From Burkholderiales bacterium PBB1 (GTDB lineage Bacteria > Pseudomonadota > Gammaproteobacteria > Burkholderiales > Burkholderiaceae_C), in NCBI GenBank assembly GCA_002255905.1, contig NKIN01000001.1, positions 806,001 through 870,000 on the forward strand: 64,000 bases of DNA, given 5' to 3'. The notes below the pieces were generated by a model, which was not told the DNA's origin, did no database searches, and worked only from the letters and a program-made list of their open reading frames with translations. A program made the translations under genes and the position numbers. This document shows positions 1 to 9,759 of the stretch, piece by piece (the first letter of the stretch is position 1; the number at the start of each line of letters is the position of its first letter).

Positions 1-63
1 GGGTGCGTAGTCGAGGCCTTCACCGACCTTTTTCAGATGGATGCAATTGACGGTGCGTGCCAT
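1..63 (-). CDS. yggX: YggX family Fe(II)-trafficking protein, N-terminal fragment
   Basis: Only the first 21 codons are inside the window; the gene runs off the left edge on the minus strand. The start reads MARTVNCIHLKK and then EGLDY, which is the conserved beginning of the small YggX proteins. These are about 90 residues long, include a conserved N-terminal cysteine (C7 here), and are linked to protecting Fe-S clusters from oxidation and to iron handling in the cytoplasm. The ATG at 63-61 is the only sensible start. The assignment rests on a short stretch, but that stretch is very characteristic. Confidence 0.85.
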   Translation of the reverse strand, partial: MARTVNCIHLKKVGEGLDYAP

Positions 64-131
64 GGGCAAGTCTCCAGTAAGGGTGGTGCAATCATTTAGC
101 CAGTGAGCCGCAGCAGGCGGCAGATCGACGC

Positions 132-1472
132 TCAGGCCAGTGTCTTCACCAGCACTTGGGAGCGACGATCCCAGTTGTATTTGCGTTGCCGCGCCTCGGG
201 CAGCCAGTCGGGCGAGACCTGTTCGAACCCGCGCTTGATGAACCAGTGCATCGTTCGCGTGGTCAGCACGAAGATGCTCTTCAAGCCCATCGCACGCGCA
301 CGCTGCTCGATGCGTTTGAGAATCCGCTCGCCATCGCCTTGCCCTTGAACCTCGGGTGACACCGTCAGAGCGGCCATCTCGCCAGTCTGTTTTTCCGGAT
401 AAGGGTATAGCGCAGCACAACCGAATATCACACCGTCGTGTTCGATGACGGTGTAGAAATCGATATCGCGTTCGATTTCAGTGCGATCCCTTTTCACCAG
501 CGTCCCATCGTTTTCAAATGGAACGATCAACTGCAGAACGCCACCGATGTCATCGGCCGTGGCCTCGCGCAGACTTTCGAGTTTTTCGTCGACGATCATC
601 GTGCCCACACCATCGTGGGTGAATGATTCCATCAGCACCGAGCCATCGACAGAAAACGGAATGATGTGCACGCGCACGACACCACTGCGGCTGGCCTTCA
701 CGGCGTGCTGCAAATAAAACGCGGTATCGGTGGGCTGCTGTGGATTCGGCAGCGCCGCCAGCAGTTTTTCGGCATCGGCCAGGGTCAGTTCCTGATCGAT
801 CTCGCTTTGCGGATCGGTGATGTCGAGCGGGATGCCTTTCACTTCGGTCACATAGATCAGCTTGTCGGCCTGCAACGAAATCGCTGCGCTGGCTGCAACG
901 TCTTCCATGCTGAGATTGAAGGCTTCACCGGTGGGCGAAAAACCAAAGGGCGAGAGCATCACCAGCGCGCCGAAGTCGACGGCGCGGCGGATGCCGACCG
1001 CGTCGATCTTGCGTACGAGACCGGTGTGAAGGAAATCGACGCCGTCGATCACGCCCACCGGTTTGGCGGTGATGAAGTTGCCAGACACCACACGGATCTG
1101 GCTGCCCGCCATCGGCGTATTCGGCAGCCCTTGCGAGAACGCGGCTTCGATCTCGTAACGCAGCTGGCCCGCGGCCTCCTGTGCGCAGTCGAGTGCGATC
1201 GCGTCGGTCACGCGCATGCCGTGGCTGAAATGCGAGACGTGTCCCTTGGCCTTGAGCTGCTCTTCGACCTGCGGCCGAAAGCCGTGCACCAGCACGACCT
1301 TGATGCCCATGGCGTGGATCAGCGCGAGGTCCTGCGCGAAGGTGTTCAGCTTGCCGGCTGCGATCAGCTCACCGGCGATGGCGACGACGAAGGTCTTGCT
1401 GCGGTGCGCGTGGATGTACGGCGCGACCGAGCGGAACCACGGTACGAACGTGTGCGGGAAAACCAGGCTCAT
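132..1472 (-). CDS. argA: Amino-acid N-acetyltransferase (N-acetylglutamate synthase)
   Basis: The 446-residue protein would transfer acetyl from acetyl-CoA to glutamate, the first step of arginine synthesis. The N-terminal two thirds is an amino-acid-kinase-like domain (KTFVVAIAGE near the start, the arginine-binding regulatory part in this family), and the C-terminal third is a GNAT domain (AALTVSPEVQGQGDGERIL holds the acetyl-CoA loop). Size matches the classical ArgA. The frame stays open further upstream, but the start at MSLVFPHTFVPWFRSVAPYI matches the family and avoids running into hrpA, which starts divergently 42 bases away. Confidence 0.93.
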   Translation of the reverse strand: MSLVFPHTFVPWFRSVAPYIHAHRSKTFVVAIAGELIAAGKLNTFAQDLALIHAMGIKVVLVHGFRPQVEEQLKAKGHVSHFSHGMRVTDAIALDCAQEAAGQLRYEIEAAFSQGLPNTPMAGSQIRVVSGNFITAKPVGVIDGVDFLHTGLVRKIDAVGIRRAVDFGALVMLSPFGFSPTGEAFNLSMEDVAASAAISLQADKLIYVTEVKGIPLDITDPQSEIDQELTLADAEKLLAALPNPQQPTDTAFYLQHAVKASRSGVVRVHIIPFSVDGSVLMESFTHDGVGTMIVDEKLESLREATADDIGGVLQLIVPFENDGTLVKRDRTEIERDIDFYTVIEHDGVIFGCAALYPYPEKQTGEMAALTVSPEVQGQGDGERILKRIEQRARAMGLKSIFVLTTRTMHWFIKRGFEQVSPDWLPEARQRKYNWDRRSQVLVKTLA

Positions 1473-1514
1473 CGTGGCGCTTTGAAATAATGTTCGATTT
1501 TGCATGAAGGCCCG

Positions 1515-4500
1515 ATGACGTCTGCCCCGCGAGCCCGCCCGACGCCCCGCTCCGTGCCCCGCGCGAATGCGACGCTCGCGAACCCGATTCCGCCGATCAC
1601 CTTCGCTGACACGCTGCCGGTCTCGGCACGGCGTGACGAGATCGCGAAGGCCATCGTGGCGCATCAGGTCGTCATCGTCTGCGGTGAGACCGGATCAGGC
1701 AAGACGACGCAACTGCCCAAGATTGCCTTGGCCCTCGGCCGGGGGCGCGGCGCCGGCGGTCGTGGCCTGATCGGTCACACGCAACCGCGCCGCATCGCGG
1801 CATCCAGCGTGGCCAAGCGCATCGCACAGGAGCTGAATTCGCCGCTGGGCGAGATCGTCGGATTCAAGGTCCGGTTTCAGGATCGGCTATCGCCCGGCGC
1901 CAGCGTCAAGCTGATGACCGACGGCATCCTGCTGGCCGAAACCCAGACCGATCCGCTGCTGCGCGCCTACGACACGCTGATCATCGACGAGGCCCACGAG
2001 CGCAGCCTGAACATCGACTTCCTGCTCGGCTACCTGAGGCAGTTGCTACCGAAGCGTCCCGACCTGAAGGTGATCGTCACCTCGGCCACCATCGATGCAG
2101 AGCGCTTTGCCGATCACTTTGCGGGCGCTGATGGGCCCGCACCGGTGATCCAGGTGTCGGGTCGGTTGTTTCCGGTCGAGCAACGCTGGCGTCCCTTCGA
2201 AGAAAGCCGCGAGTACGGTCTGAACCAGGCCATTGCCGATGCCGTCGATGAGCTGTGGATGAGCGGTGCCGCAGGAAGCGGGGGCGACGTGCTCGTGTTT
2301 CTGCCCGGCGAGCGCGAAATCCGCGATGCGGCCGATCACCTGCGCCGCCATCACCCGCCAGGGGTGGAGGTCGTGCCGCTGTACGCGCGGTTGAGCCAGC
2401 AGGAGCAGGATCAGGTCTTCGAGCCCCACAGCGCGCGCCGCATCGTGCTGGCCACCAACGTGGCCGAGACCTCGCTGACGGTGCCCGGCATCCAGTACGT
2501 GATCGATGCCGGCACGGCGCGCGTCAAGCGCTACAGCTACCGCAACAAGGTCGAGCAGTTGCAGATCGAGCCGATCAGTCAGGCGGCGGCCCACCAGCGC
2601 GCGGGTCGTTGCGGACGCGTCAGCAATGGCATCTGCATCCGCCTCTACGACGAGAAGGATTTTGCCGGCCGGCCGAGATTCACCGATCCGGAAATCATGC
2701 GCTCGTCGCTCGCCGGCGTGATTCTGCGGATGAAGTCGCTGAACCTCGGCCTGGTCGAGGATTTCCCGTTCATCGAGCCGCCGCCGCGCCGCGCCATCGC
2801 CGATGGCTACCAGCTGCTGGCAGAGCTCGGTGCGGTCGACGACCACAACGAGCTGACCGCGATGGGCACGGAGCTGGCGCGTCTGCCGCTCGACCCCCGC
2901 GTAGGCCGGATGATCCTGGAAGCGCGCAGCCGTCAGGCGCTCACCGAGGTGTTGATCGTGGCCGGTGCGATGAGCGTGCAGGATGTGCGCGACCGCCCGC
3001 TGGAAGCGCAGCAGGCTGCCGACACGGCACACAAGCAATTCGACGACGAGCGATCGGAATTCCTCGGCACGCTGAAGTTATGGAAGTGGCTCGAAGCGTC
3101 CCGCGGCGCGGGCCCCGGCGCCCAAGCGGGCGAGCCTCAGCGCGAACACAGACTCAGCCTGCGCAAGCAGGAGCAGTTGCTGCGCGAGCATTTCATCTCG
3201 CCGCGCCGGGTGCGCGAGTGGCGCGATATCCATACCCAGCTGCTGACCGTGGTAGCCGAGCACGGCTGGCGGCTCAATGCGTCGCCGGCCACCTACGAGC
3301 AACTGCATCTGTCGCTGTTGGCCGGGCTGCTGGGCAACATCGGCGTCAAAAGCGACGAGGACGAGTGGTACCTCGGCGCGCGAGGTATCCGTTTCTACCG
3401 CCACCCCGGTATCAATCTGTCGAAGAAGCCCGGTCGCTGGATCGTCGCGGCGGAACTGGTCGACACGACCCGCTTGTATGGCCGCGGCATTGCGGCGATC
3501 GAGCCGCAGTGGCTGCCTCAGATCGCAGCGCACGTGATCAAGACCCAGCTGCTCGAACCGCATTGGGAAAAGAAGGCCGCCGAGGTCATCGCGCTGGAGC
3601 GCGCCACGCTGTACGGCATCGTCGTCTACAACAACCGGCGGGTGAACTTCGGCTTGGTGAGCCCGGCCGAGGCGCGCGAGATCTTCATCCGCGAAGCGCT
3701 GGTCGCCGGCGAATGGGAGACCCGGCTGCCGTTCCTGGCCGCCAACCGCAAGCTGATCGCGCAGGTCGAAGACCTCGAACACAAGTCGCGTCGCCAGGAC
3801 GTGCTGGTCGATGACGAATTGATCCACGCCTTCTACGACCAGCAGTTGCCTGCCGAGGTGTGCAGCGGCGCGACGCTGGAGCGCTGGTACCGGGACGAGA
3901 TCAAGCGCCAGCCGAAGCTGCTGATGCTGACGCGCGAAGAGCTGATGCGCCACGAAGCCGCGGGCATCACCACCGCCTCCTTCCCCAAAACCGTGCGGTT
4001 GGGCGGTGTCGATTGCGCGGCCGCCTACCTGCACGAGCCCGGCGATGCGAAGGACGGTGTGACGGTGACGGTGCCGATCTACGCGCTGAACCAGGTCAGC
4101 GACGAGCGGTGCGAATGGCTGGTGCCGGGCATGCTGAAGGACAAGGTGATGGCTCTGGTGAAAAGCCTGCACCAGCGGCCTCGCTCTCGGCTGGTGCCGT
4201 TGCCCGATTACGTGGCGGCGTTCATCGCTGACATCGACGCTGCGCACGGTTTTGGCAGCGGCAGCCTGGTCGATGCATTGCTGAAGCATGTGCGAGCCAG
4301 GACGCAGCTGGACGTGAAGCGAGCCGACTTCAAGAGTGAGCAGGTGCCAGCACACCTGTTCATGAACTTTCGCGTGGTCGACGAACATGGCCGCCAGCTC
4401 GGCACGGGCCGAAACCTGGCGACGCTGAAGGCCGATCTCGGCAGCCAGGCGCGATCGGCCTTCCAGGCGCTAGCGCAACTGAAGATTCCCTCGCCGGCGA

Positions 4501-5456
4501 CACCAGCCGCCAAGGCGTCCGTGCCGGCCACCGCAAAGCCTGTCGAGCTGCCGCGAGCCCGCACCCCTGCGGGGTCCGCCGATGCGCAGCCACCGGCCTC
4601 CAGCGCAGAGGCGCTCTACACCGACTGGACCTTCGGCGAGTTGCCCGAACTGCTGGAGGTGCGTCGCGGAGCGCAGACCATGGTCGGCTTTCCGGCGTTG
4701 ATCGATCGCGGCTCGGCGGTCTCCATCGAGGTGTTCGACGAGCCGTCCGTGGCGTCATTGCGACATCAGGCCGGCTTGCGGCGCTTGGTCGCGCTGCAGA
4801 TCCGCGAGGCACTGAAGTACCTGGAAAGAAACATCCCCGACCTGCAGAAAATGTCGGTGCTGTACCTCTCACTGGGCTCCGCCGACGAGCTGCGCGAGCA
4901 GATCATCGGCCTGGCCATCGACCGGGCCTTTTTGATGGACCCGCTGCCCACCGACGCCATCACGTTCCGCCGTCGCGTCGACGATGGGCGCGGGCGCCTG
5001 ACCCTGATCGCCAACGAGATCGCGCGCGCAGCGCACGCCGTGCTGATCGACCATGCCGCAGCGGTGCGCAAGCTGAAGGACGCGCGTGCCCCGAAGGAGG
5101 TGTCCGACGACATCGAGGCTCAGCTCGCCCGGTTGGTGTCCAAGCGATTCCTGCAGACCACGCCCTGGGCGCAATTGGCCCATCTGCCGCGTTACCTCAA
5201 AGGTGTGGTGATGCGCTTGGACAAGTGGCGTGCCGACCCAGCGCGAGACGCCGCGCGGCTGGCTGAGCTGCGGCCGATCGAGCAGCGCTATCTGCGCACC
5301 GTGGCTGAACGCAAGGGCGTGCGCGATGCGCGCCTGGAGGAGTTCCGCTGGCTGCTCGAAGAACTGCGCATCAGTCTCTTTGCGCAGGAGTTGCGCACAC
5401 CGCAGCCGGTCAGTGCCAAGCGACTGGACAAGGTGTGGACTCAACTGACTCAGTAA
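1515..5456 (+). CDS. hrpA: ATP-dependent RNA helicase HrpA
   Basis: This is a 1313-residue DEAH-box RNA helicase of the HrpA type. Walker A is [13 protein letters not shown] from residue 57, the DEAH box is at residues 158-161 followed by [13 protein letters not shown], and the helicase motif VI region reads QRAGRCGR. Helicase-associated domains follow, then the long C-terminal extension (about 500 residues) that separates HrpA from the shorter HrpB. E. coli HrpA is about 1300 residues, so the gene looks full length. In E. coli HrpA works on stalled ribosomes and mRNA processing. A TTG lies 15 bases upstream in frame, but the ATG at 1515 is preferred. Confidence 0.93.
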   Translation: MTSAPRARPTPRSVPRANATLANPIPPITFADTLPVSARRDEIAKAIVAHQVVIVCGETGSGKTTQLPKIALALGRGRGAGGRGLIGHTQPRRIAASSVAKRIAQELNSPLGEIVGFKVRFQDRLSPGASVKLMTDGILLAETQTDPLLRAYDTLIIDEAHERSLNIDFLLGYLRQLLPKRPDLKVIVTSATIDAERFADHFAGADGPAPVIQVSGRLFPVEQRWRPFEESREYGLNQAIADAVDELWMSGAAGSGGDVLVFLPGEREIRDAADHLRRHHPPGVEVVPLYARLSQQEQDQVFEPHSARRIVLATNVAETSLTVPGIQYVIDAGTARVKRYSYRNKVEQLQIEPISQAAAHQRAGRCGRVSNGICIRLYDEKDFAGRPRFTDPEIMRSSLAGVILRMKSLNLGLVEDFPFIEPPPRRAIADGYQLLAELGAVDDHNELTAMGTELARLPLDPRVGRMILEARSRQALTEVLIVAGAMSVQDVRDRPLEAQQAADTAHKQFDDERSEFLGTLKLWKWLEASRGAGPGAQAGEPQREHRLSLRKQEQLLREHFISPRRVREWRDIHTQLLTVVAEHGWRLNASPATYEQLHLSLLAGLLGNIGVKSDEDEWYLGARGIRFYRHPGINLSKKPGRWIVAAELVDTTRLYGRGIAAIEPQWLPQIAAHVIKTQLLEPHWEKKAAEVIALERATLYGIVVYNNRRVNFGLVSPAEAREIFIREALVAGEWETRLPFLAANRKLIAQVEDLEHKSRRQDVLVDDELIHAFYDQQLPAEVCSGATLERWYRDEIKRQPKLLMLTREELMRHEAAGITTASFPKTVRLGGVDCAAAYLHEPGDAKDGVTVTVPIYALNQVSDERCEWLVPGMLKDKVMALVKSLHQRPRSRLVPLPDYVAAFIADIDAAHGFGSGSLVDALLKHVRARTQLDVKRADFKSEQVPAHLFMNFRVVDEHGRQLGTGRNLATLKADLGSQARSAFQALAQLKIPSPATPAAKASVPATAKPVELPRARTPAGSADAQPPASSAEALYTDWTFGELPELLEVRRGAQTMVGFPALIDRGSAVSIEVFDEPSVASLRHQAGLRRLVALQIREALKYLERNIPDLQKMSVLYLSLGSADELREQIIGLAIDRAFLMDPLPTDAITFRRRVDDGRGRLTLIANEIARAAHAVLIDHAAAVRKLKDARAPKEVSDDIEAQLARLVSKRFLQTTPWAQLAHLPRYLKGVVMRLDKWRADPARDAARLAELRPIEQRYLRTVAERKGVRDARLEEFRWLLEELRISLFAQELRTPQPVSAKRLDKVWTQLTQ

Positions 5457-5485
5457 GTGATGTCCGCAGCGGCCCGTGTTCGGCA

Positions 5486-5491
5486 TACAAT
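5486..5491 (+). promoter_or_regulatory. Candidate -10 box for tRNA-Pro
   Basis: TACAAT lies 8 bases before the tRNA-Pro gene, the expected place for a -10 element with transcription starting just before the tRNA. I cannot find a convincing -35 hexamer at 16-18 bases, so only the -10 is proposed. Confidence 0.4.
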
Positions 5492-5499
5492 GGAAGGCT

Positions 5500-5576
5500 C
5501 GGGGCGTAGCGCAGCCTGGTAGCGCACCTGGTTTGGGACCAGGTGGTCGTGAGTTCGAATCCCACCGCCCCGACCA
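5500..5576 (+). tRNA. tRNA-Pro (anticodon TGG)
   Basis: A full cloverleaf can be drawn over 77 bases. The acceptor stem CGGGGCG pairs with CGCCCCG, the anticodon stem CCTGG/CCAGG encloses the loop TTTGGGA with anticodon TGG at 5534-5536, the T arm contains GTTCGAATC, and the terminal CCA is encoded in the genome. It reads wobble proline codons. Confidence 0.96.
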
Positions 5577-5679
5577 AATTTCCCATGCTCAGTGCAGCGC
5601 ACTGAGACCTCTCTGGTGACGCATTCCCGCCTTGGCGAATTCGGCTCCAACGGATTCGACGCAGCGGTCACGGTCAACA

Positions 5680-5753
5680 GTGGCGGTAGCTCAACCGGAT
5701 AGAGCACCAGCCTTCTAAGCTGGGGGTTACAGGTTCGATTCCTGTCCGCCGCG
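5680..5753 (+). tRNA. tRNA-Arg (anticodon TCT)
   Basis: The 74-base cloverleaf has acceptor stem GTGGCGG pairing with CCGCCGC (one T-G wobble), D arm GCTC/GAGC, anticodon stem CCAGC/GCTGG around the loop CTTCTAA (anticodon TCT), and T arm ACAGG/CCTGT with TTCGATT. The discriminator G is followed by CCCCA, so the 3' CCA is not encoded in register. It reads the AGA/AGG codons, which are rare in this genome. It lies 103 bases after tRNA-Pro and may share its transcript. Confidence 0.93.
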
Positions 5754-5827
5754 CCCCACGAATACACTGGTCCTGCCATGATCGCCGCACCTGTGTTGAA
5801 CCCCTTCAGTTTCTGCGCACGGAGCCT

Positions 5828-6592
5828 GTGCGATCGATCGGCATGCTGCCGGCCCTGAAGCGATGGTGGACCCGGAGCCTGGGCCGCTCCGATACCGGTC
5901 TCGACGCCATCGAGGTCTGGGCCACCCAGGCCGGCATGCGCTACCGCCGCGACGAGGGCGGGCTGCGTTTTGTCATCGAAGCCCCGTCTGCAGGGCAGAC
6001 CCTGCGCATGGAATGGGGGCCCTCGCAGCGCAGCTACATCGCAGGCGATGAACTGCGCATTCGGCTCGACCTGAATCTGCCCGGCGCGTTGCAAGTGCTG
6101 GCGATGACCCGCTCGCTGATGGAGCGGCTGGAACACGAGACCTTCGAGCGCTACACACAGGAGGCCCAGACCGTCATCGACATGTCGCATCCGGAAGAGA
6201 TGCGCTGGCTGGCGATGTTCCCGAAGATCGATCTGTCGTTCGACAAGGTCCTTCAGGCGCAGTTCGGCGTGCTGGGCGTCAACACGGTGTTGGGCATGGC
6301 ATGGGTCAATGGCCCGCTGGGCGAGCAGCTTGCGAAGTCCACCCAGAACCTGCTGGCCAGCGACGTGCCATTCGTGTTGATGGCGCTGCGCGGCAAGCTG
6401 TACCTGCGGCTGCAACTGGCCCAGCCGGATCCGGAGTCGCTCTCGCAATGCCTGTCGGTCTTCGATGCCGCGGTGCAGTCGGCGCTTCAACTGAGTGGTC
6501 AGATGCCGTCCGGCGGCGAGTGGTCGCCCACGGCGGGCAGTTCCTGGCTGATGCCCAGCGCGCTCGATGACCCGACCGATGGTCCGCGTTAG
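5828..6592 (+). CDS. Conserved protein of unknown function
   Basis: A 254-residue soluble protein with no signal peptide or membrane segment. I do not recognise a characterised family; the composition (mixed alpha/beta, an acidic middle, a Leu-rich C-terminal third) looks like a normal folded protein. The GTG start at 5828 has GGAG only 3 bases upstream, which is tight. An ATG at 5843 is the alternative and would start MLPALKRWWTRS. It lies alone between the tRNA pair and the fimV-like gene. Coding status is supported by its length and by the lack of a better frame here. Confidence 0.75.
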   Translation: MRSIGMLPALKRWWTRSLGRSDTGLDAIEVWATQAGMRYRRDEGGLRFVIEAPSAGQTLRMEWGPSQRSYIAGDELRIRLDLNLPGALQVLAMTRSLMERLEHETFERYTQEAQTVIDMSHPEEMRWLAMFPKIDLSFDKVLQAQFGVLGVNTVLGMAWVNGPLGEQLAKSTQNLLASDVPFVLMALRGKLYLRLQLAQPDPESLSQCLSVFDAAVQSALQLSGQMPSGGEWSPTAGSSWLMPSALDDPTDGPR

Positions 6593-6687
6593 AGCACTGC
6601 CTTTCAGGCCCTTGATCGGTCGATCCCGGAGCAGGGTGCATGCTAGAGTGACTTTTTGTTACGTTTTCTGGATCTGAGCCCCTGAGC

Positions 6688-8610
6688 ATGCGCATCACGT
6701 ACCCGGCGCTTGTCGCCAGTGCACTGCTGTCCTTGGCCGTGCAGCCCTCGATGGCCGTCGGGTTTGGCAAGGTGGTCAACGCCACCACACTCGGGCAGCC
6801 GCTCGACATCACGGTGCCGGTGAGTGCTGACCCCAATGAGCAGATCACTGCCAGCTGCGTGGCCGCAGAGGTGATGGCCGGTGACAACCCCTTGCCGTCG
6901 GCGGTGCTGCAGTGGCGACTCGACCCCTCGCCTGACAGTGGCGTGCAGTGGCTGCGCATCCGCAGCAGCGTGCGCATGGTCGAACCGGTCCTGCACGTGA
7001 CCGTGTCTGCAGGATGTTCATCGCGCGTCAGCCGCCAGTTCGTGGTGTTCGTCGATCCGCCGTTGTCTGCTTATCAAGCCAGCGTGCCAACGGCCGTTGA
7101 ACCTGCTGCGATGGCGGCTTCTGCAGCGGCATCAAGCGCCGGCACCTTGGGTGCTGGCGGCCCCGTGGCCGCCGGTCCCGGCTCGACTGCCCGGGCGGAC
7201 AGCGCACCGGCGCCGTCGCGGCCAGCGACCTCACGCGCCCAACGCCGCCAAGCCAAGTCGGCCGCGGCCAGACGCGCTACGAATGACGCGCAGGTCGCGC
7301 GCGCCTCGGTACGCAAATCCCGGCGCGTCACGTCGGCGGCTCAGCGCGCGCGCACTTCAGCGTCGAGGCTGCAACTCGAACGGAGTACGCCTCAAGCGGC
7401 AGGCCTGGCAATCGCTGCTGTGGCGTCGGCACCGTCGGCCGCCGATGTGGCTGCATCGGCCGCAGCGATGGTGGCTGCAGCCGCATCGGCCGCGTCGGAG
7501 GCCGAACGCGTCAGCGAGTCGCAGCGCGAGCAGATCGCCGAGTTGCAGCGGCGGCTGGATCAGTCCCACCTCGACACCCAGGTGTCGAACGCCGCCGCGG
7601 CGAAGCTGCAGGCGCGTCTCGAAGCGGCCGAGGCGAGACGCTATTCGCTGCCGTGGCTCGTGGCACTGACGGTATCGATCGCTGTGCTGCTGTTCGGCGT
7701 GGGTGTGCTGCTTGACCGGCGTCGTCTGACGCGCCGTCCCCGCCAGCCCACCTGGAGCGTCGACCGTGCGCAGATACGCCCGGCACCCAGCACCTTGATG
7801 CCAGCACCATCCAGCACGATGGCCGCGCCCCGCGCGACGGCGCAGTGGGCCGACGACGCACGCGATGGGCTGGCGAGCACCGGGCCACTGCCGTTCAACC
7901 GTGCAGCGACACCCGCCGCCGCGCCGGTTGCTCCCGTGCCTTCACGCCCGCCGGTCGCTGTACCCCCGCTCAGCGAAACCGCCGTCTTGGCAGGTGCCCG
8001 CACCCGGGCCGAGTCGGTGAGGTCGGCCCTGCCGGTCACGGCCGACGCACTGATCGACCTGGAGCAGCAGGCCGAGTTCTTCGTGGCGCTGGGCCAGGAA
8101 GACACGGCGGTCGATCTGCTCGATGGTTTTTCTCGTGGTGCGGGCGGCGCGTGCCCGATGCCGTACCTGTTGCTGCTGCAGCTTCATCGCCGTCGTGGCG
8201 ATCGCGACGCCCACGCCGCTGTGCGCGATCGCTACGAAAAGCGCTTCAACCGAGTCTCGCCTGCCTGGGACGACCCGTCGGCCACCGCCACGTCGATCGC
8301 CGATCATGCCGAAGAGATGCGCCGCATCGAGTCGGTCTGGAACGATCCGCCAGCGGCGATGCGTCTGGTCGAGTCGCTGCTGGTTCACGGTGGCACGCCC
8401 GCAGAGGCCTTTGACCTTGGGTGCCTGAGTGAACTGCAGTTCCTGTATCTGCTGGCCCGGGATCACAGCGAAATCGAGCCGCCGCCCGTCGAGCCCGTCG
8501 ATCTGTTGCTGCCGCTGTCACCGCAGACCAGCGCCAAGCCGGTCGGCACGGCCGTCGATCTGGAGCTGGACTTCCTGTCGCCCGCGGTCACGCCGTCAAA
8601 GCCGGCGTAG
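6688..8610 (+). CDS. fimV: FimV/HubP-like inner-membrane protein
   Basis: The 640-residue protein starts with a signal peptide (ending near SMAVGFG) and a FimV-type N-terminal domain with the hallmark GKVVNATTLGQPLDITVPV. An Ala/Ser-rich low-complexity linker and a short coiled coil (REQIAELQRRLDQSH) follow. A transmembrane helix lies near residues 322-345 (LPWLVALTVSIAVLLFGVGV). The cytoplasmic part includes a helical segment around AEFFVALGQEDTAVDLLDGF, typical of FimV C-terminal regions. FimV proteins organise the cell pole, type IV pili and twitching. It is shorter than Pseudomonas FimV and lacks an obvious peptidoglycan-binding LysM. Its 3' end overlaps the end of the convergent aminotransferase gene by 15 bases. 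Confidence 0.75.
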   Translation: MRITYPALVASALLSLAVQPSMAVGFGKVVNATTLGQPLDITVPVSADPNEQITASCVAAEVMAGDNPLPSAVLQWRLDPSPDSGVQWLRIRSSVRMVEPVLHVTVSAGCSSRVSRQFVVFVDPPLSAYQASVPTAVEPAAMAASAAASSAGTLGAGGPVAAGPGSTARADSAPAPSRPATSRAQRRQAKSAAARRATNDAQVARASVRKSRRVTSAAQRARTSASRLQLERSTPQAAGLAIAAVASAPSAADVAASAAAMVAAAASAASEAERVSESQREQIAELQRRLDQSHLDTQVSNAAAAKLQARLEAAEARRYSLPWLVALTVSIAVLLFGVGVLLDRRRLTRRPRQPTWSVDRAQIRPAPSTLMPAPSSTMAAPRATAQWADDARDGLASTGPLPFNRAATPAAAPVAPVPSRPPVAVPPLSETAVLAGARTRAESVRSALPVTADALIDLEQQAEFFVALGQEDTAVDLLDGFSRGAGGACPMPYLLLLQLHRRRGDRDAHAAVRDRYEKRFNRVSPAWDDPSATATSIADHAEEMRRIESVWNDPPAAMRLVESLLVHGGTPAEAFDLGCLSELQFLYLLARDHSEIEPPPVEPVDLLLPLSPQTSAKPVGTAVDLELDFLSPAVTPSKPA

Positions 8611-9759
8611 TCGCTCCAGCGCCAGCGTCAGGGTGGCCTCTTCTTTCGCGAAGCAGAAACGGATCAGCCCCTGCTGCACCGGCTGCGGGTAGAAGGCCGA
8701 CATTGGAATGGCAGCGACGCCGATCTCACGCGTCAGGCGCTCGCAGAACGCGGTGTCGTCTTCATGGCTGACGTCCGAGAAGTCGGCACACTGGAAATAG
8801 GTGCCCGCGCTGTGCAGTGGCCGCAATCGGGTGCCACGCAATCCCTCGGCGAACAAGTCACGCTTGCGTTGGTAGAACGCGGCCAACTCGAGATGCGGTT
8901 TCGGGTCGCGCAGATAAGCGGCCAGGCCATGCTGGACCGGTGTGTTGACGGCGAACACGTTGAATTGGTGCACCTTGCGGAATTCCGCCGTCAGTGCAGC
9001 GGGCGCCGCCACGTAGCCCACCTTCCAGCCCGTCACGTGGTAGGTTTTGCCGAAGCTTGATACGACAAAGCCGCGCGCGGCCAACTCTGGCCAGCGGGCG
9101 ATGCTTTGGTGCTGCACGCCGTCGTAGACCATGTGCTCGTAGACCTCGTCGCCGATCACCAGCACCTGGGTCGATCGCAGCAATTCGGTCAGGCGCTGCA
9201 TGTCGGAAGCGTTCCACACGGTACCGCTCGGGTTGTGCGGCGTGTTGACGATGATCAGCCGCGTGCGCGGTGAGAGGGCCTGCGCGATGCGGTCGAAGTC
9301 GGGTGCGAAGCTGCCTGGTGTCAGTGGCACGTGCACCGCGATGCCACCAGCCAGCGCCACATTGGGCGCATAGCTGTCGAAGCAGGGATCGAGCAGGATC
9401 ACCTCGTCGCCGGGCTGCACCACCGCCATCACCACGGTCAGGATCGCTTGCGTGGCGCCAGCGGTGATGGTGATTTCATGCGCCGGGTCGTAGTGGTGGC
9501 CATACAGCGCGCTGATCTTCTCGGAGATGCCCTCGCGCAGGGGCTGCACGCCGGCCATCGGGGCGTACTGGTTGTGGCCACTGCGCATGGCCTGGTTCAC
9601 GGCGTCCAGCAGTCGCGCATCGCATCCGAAATCCGGAAACCCTTGCCCGAGGTTCACTGCGCCATGCTGCTGCGCCAGGGCCGACATCACGCTGAAGATC
9701 GTCGTGCCGACCTGCGGCAGGCGGCTGGTGAGCGCCGGGGTGTGGCCCACCGCGTTCAT
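8596..9759 (-). CDS. ybdL: PLP-dependent methionine aminotransferase-like enzyme
   Basis: This 387-residue fold-type I class I/II aminotransferase resembles E. coli YbdL, which prefers methionine and other bulky side chains. Visible features are NLGQGFPDFGCD near the N-terminus, ITITAGATQAIL for cofactor binding, NTPHNPSGTVW, the PLP lysine in SSFGKTYHVTGWKVGY, and the C-terminal RFCFAKEEATL. It starts by an ATGA overlap with cysB and is the last gene of the lptF-lptG-cbiX-cysB operon. That position supports a role in sulfur amino acid metabolism. Substrate preference is inferred from family likeness only. Confidence 0.85.
   Translation of the reverse strand: MNAVGHTPALTSRLPQVGTTIFSVMSALAQQHGAVNLGQGFPDFGCDARLLDAVNQAMRSGHNQYAPMAGVQPLREGISEKISALYGHHYDPAHEITITAGATQAILTVVMAVVQPGDEVILLDPCFDSYAPNVALAGGIAVHVPLTPGSFAPDFDRIAQALSPRTRLIIVNTPHNPSGTVWNASDMQRLTELLRSTQVLVIGDEVYEHMVYDGVQHQSIARWPELAARGFVVSSFGKTYHVTGWKVGYVAAPAALTAEFRKVHQFNVFAVNTPVQHGLAAYLRDPKPHLELAAFYQRKRDLFAEGLRGTRLRPLHSAGTYFQCADFSDVSHEDDTAFCERLTREIGVAAIPMSAFYPQPVQQGLIRFCFAKEEATLTLALERLRRL

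Noticed and set aside
666-1490. A 274-codon plus-strand frame inside argA
   Set aside because: Antisense shadow of argA, which has clear kinase-like and GNAT domains.
5450-6490. Minus-strand frame of 346 codons covering both tRNA genes
   Set aside because: It reads through two perfect cloverleaf tRNAs on the other strand and shows no protein family.
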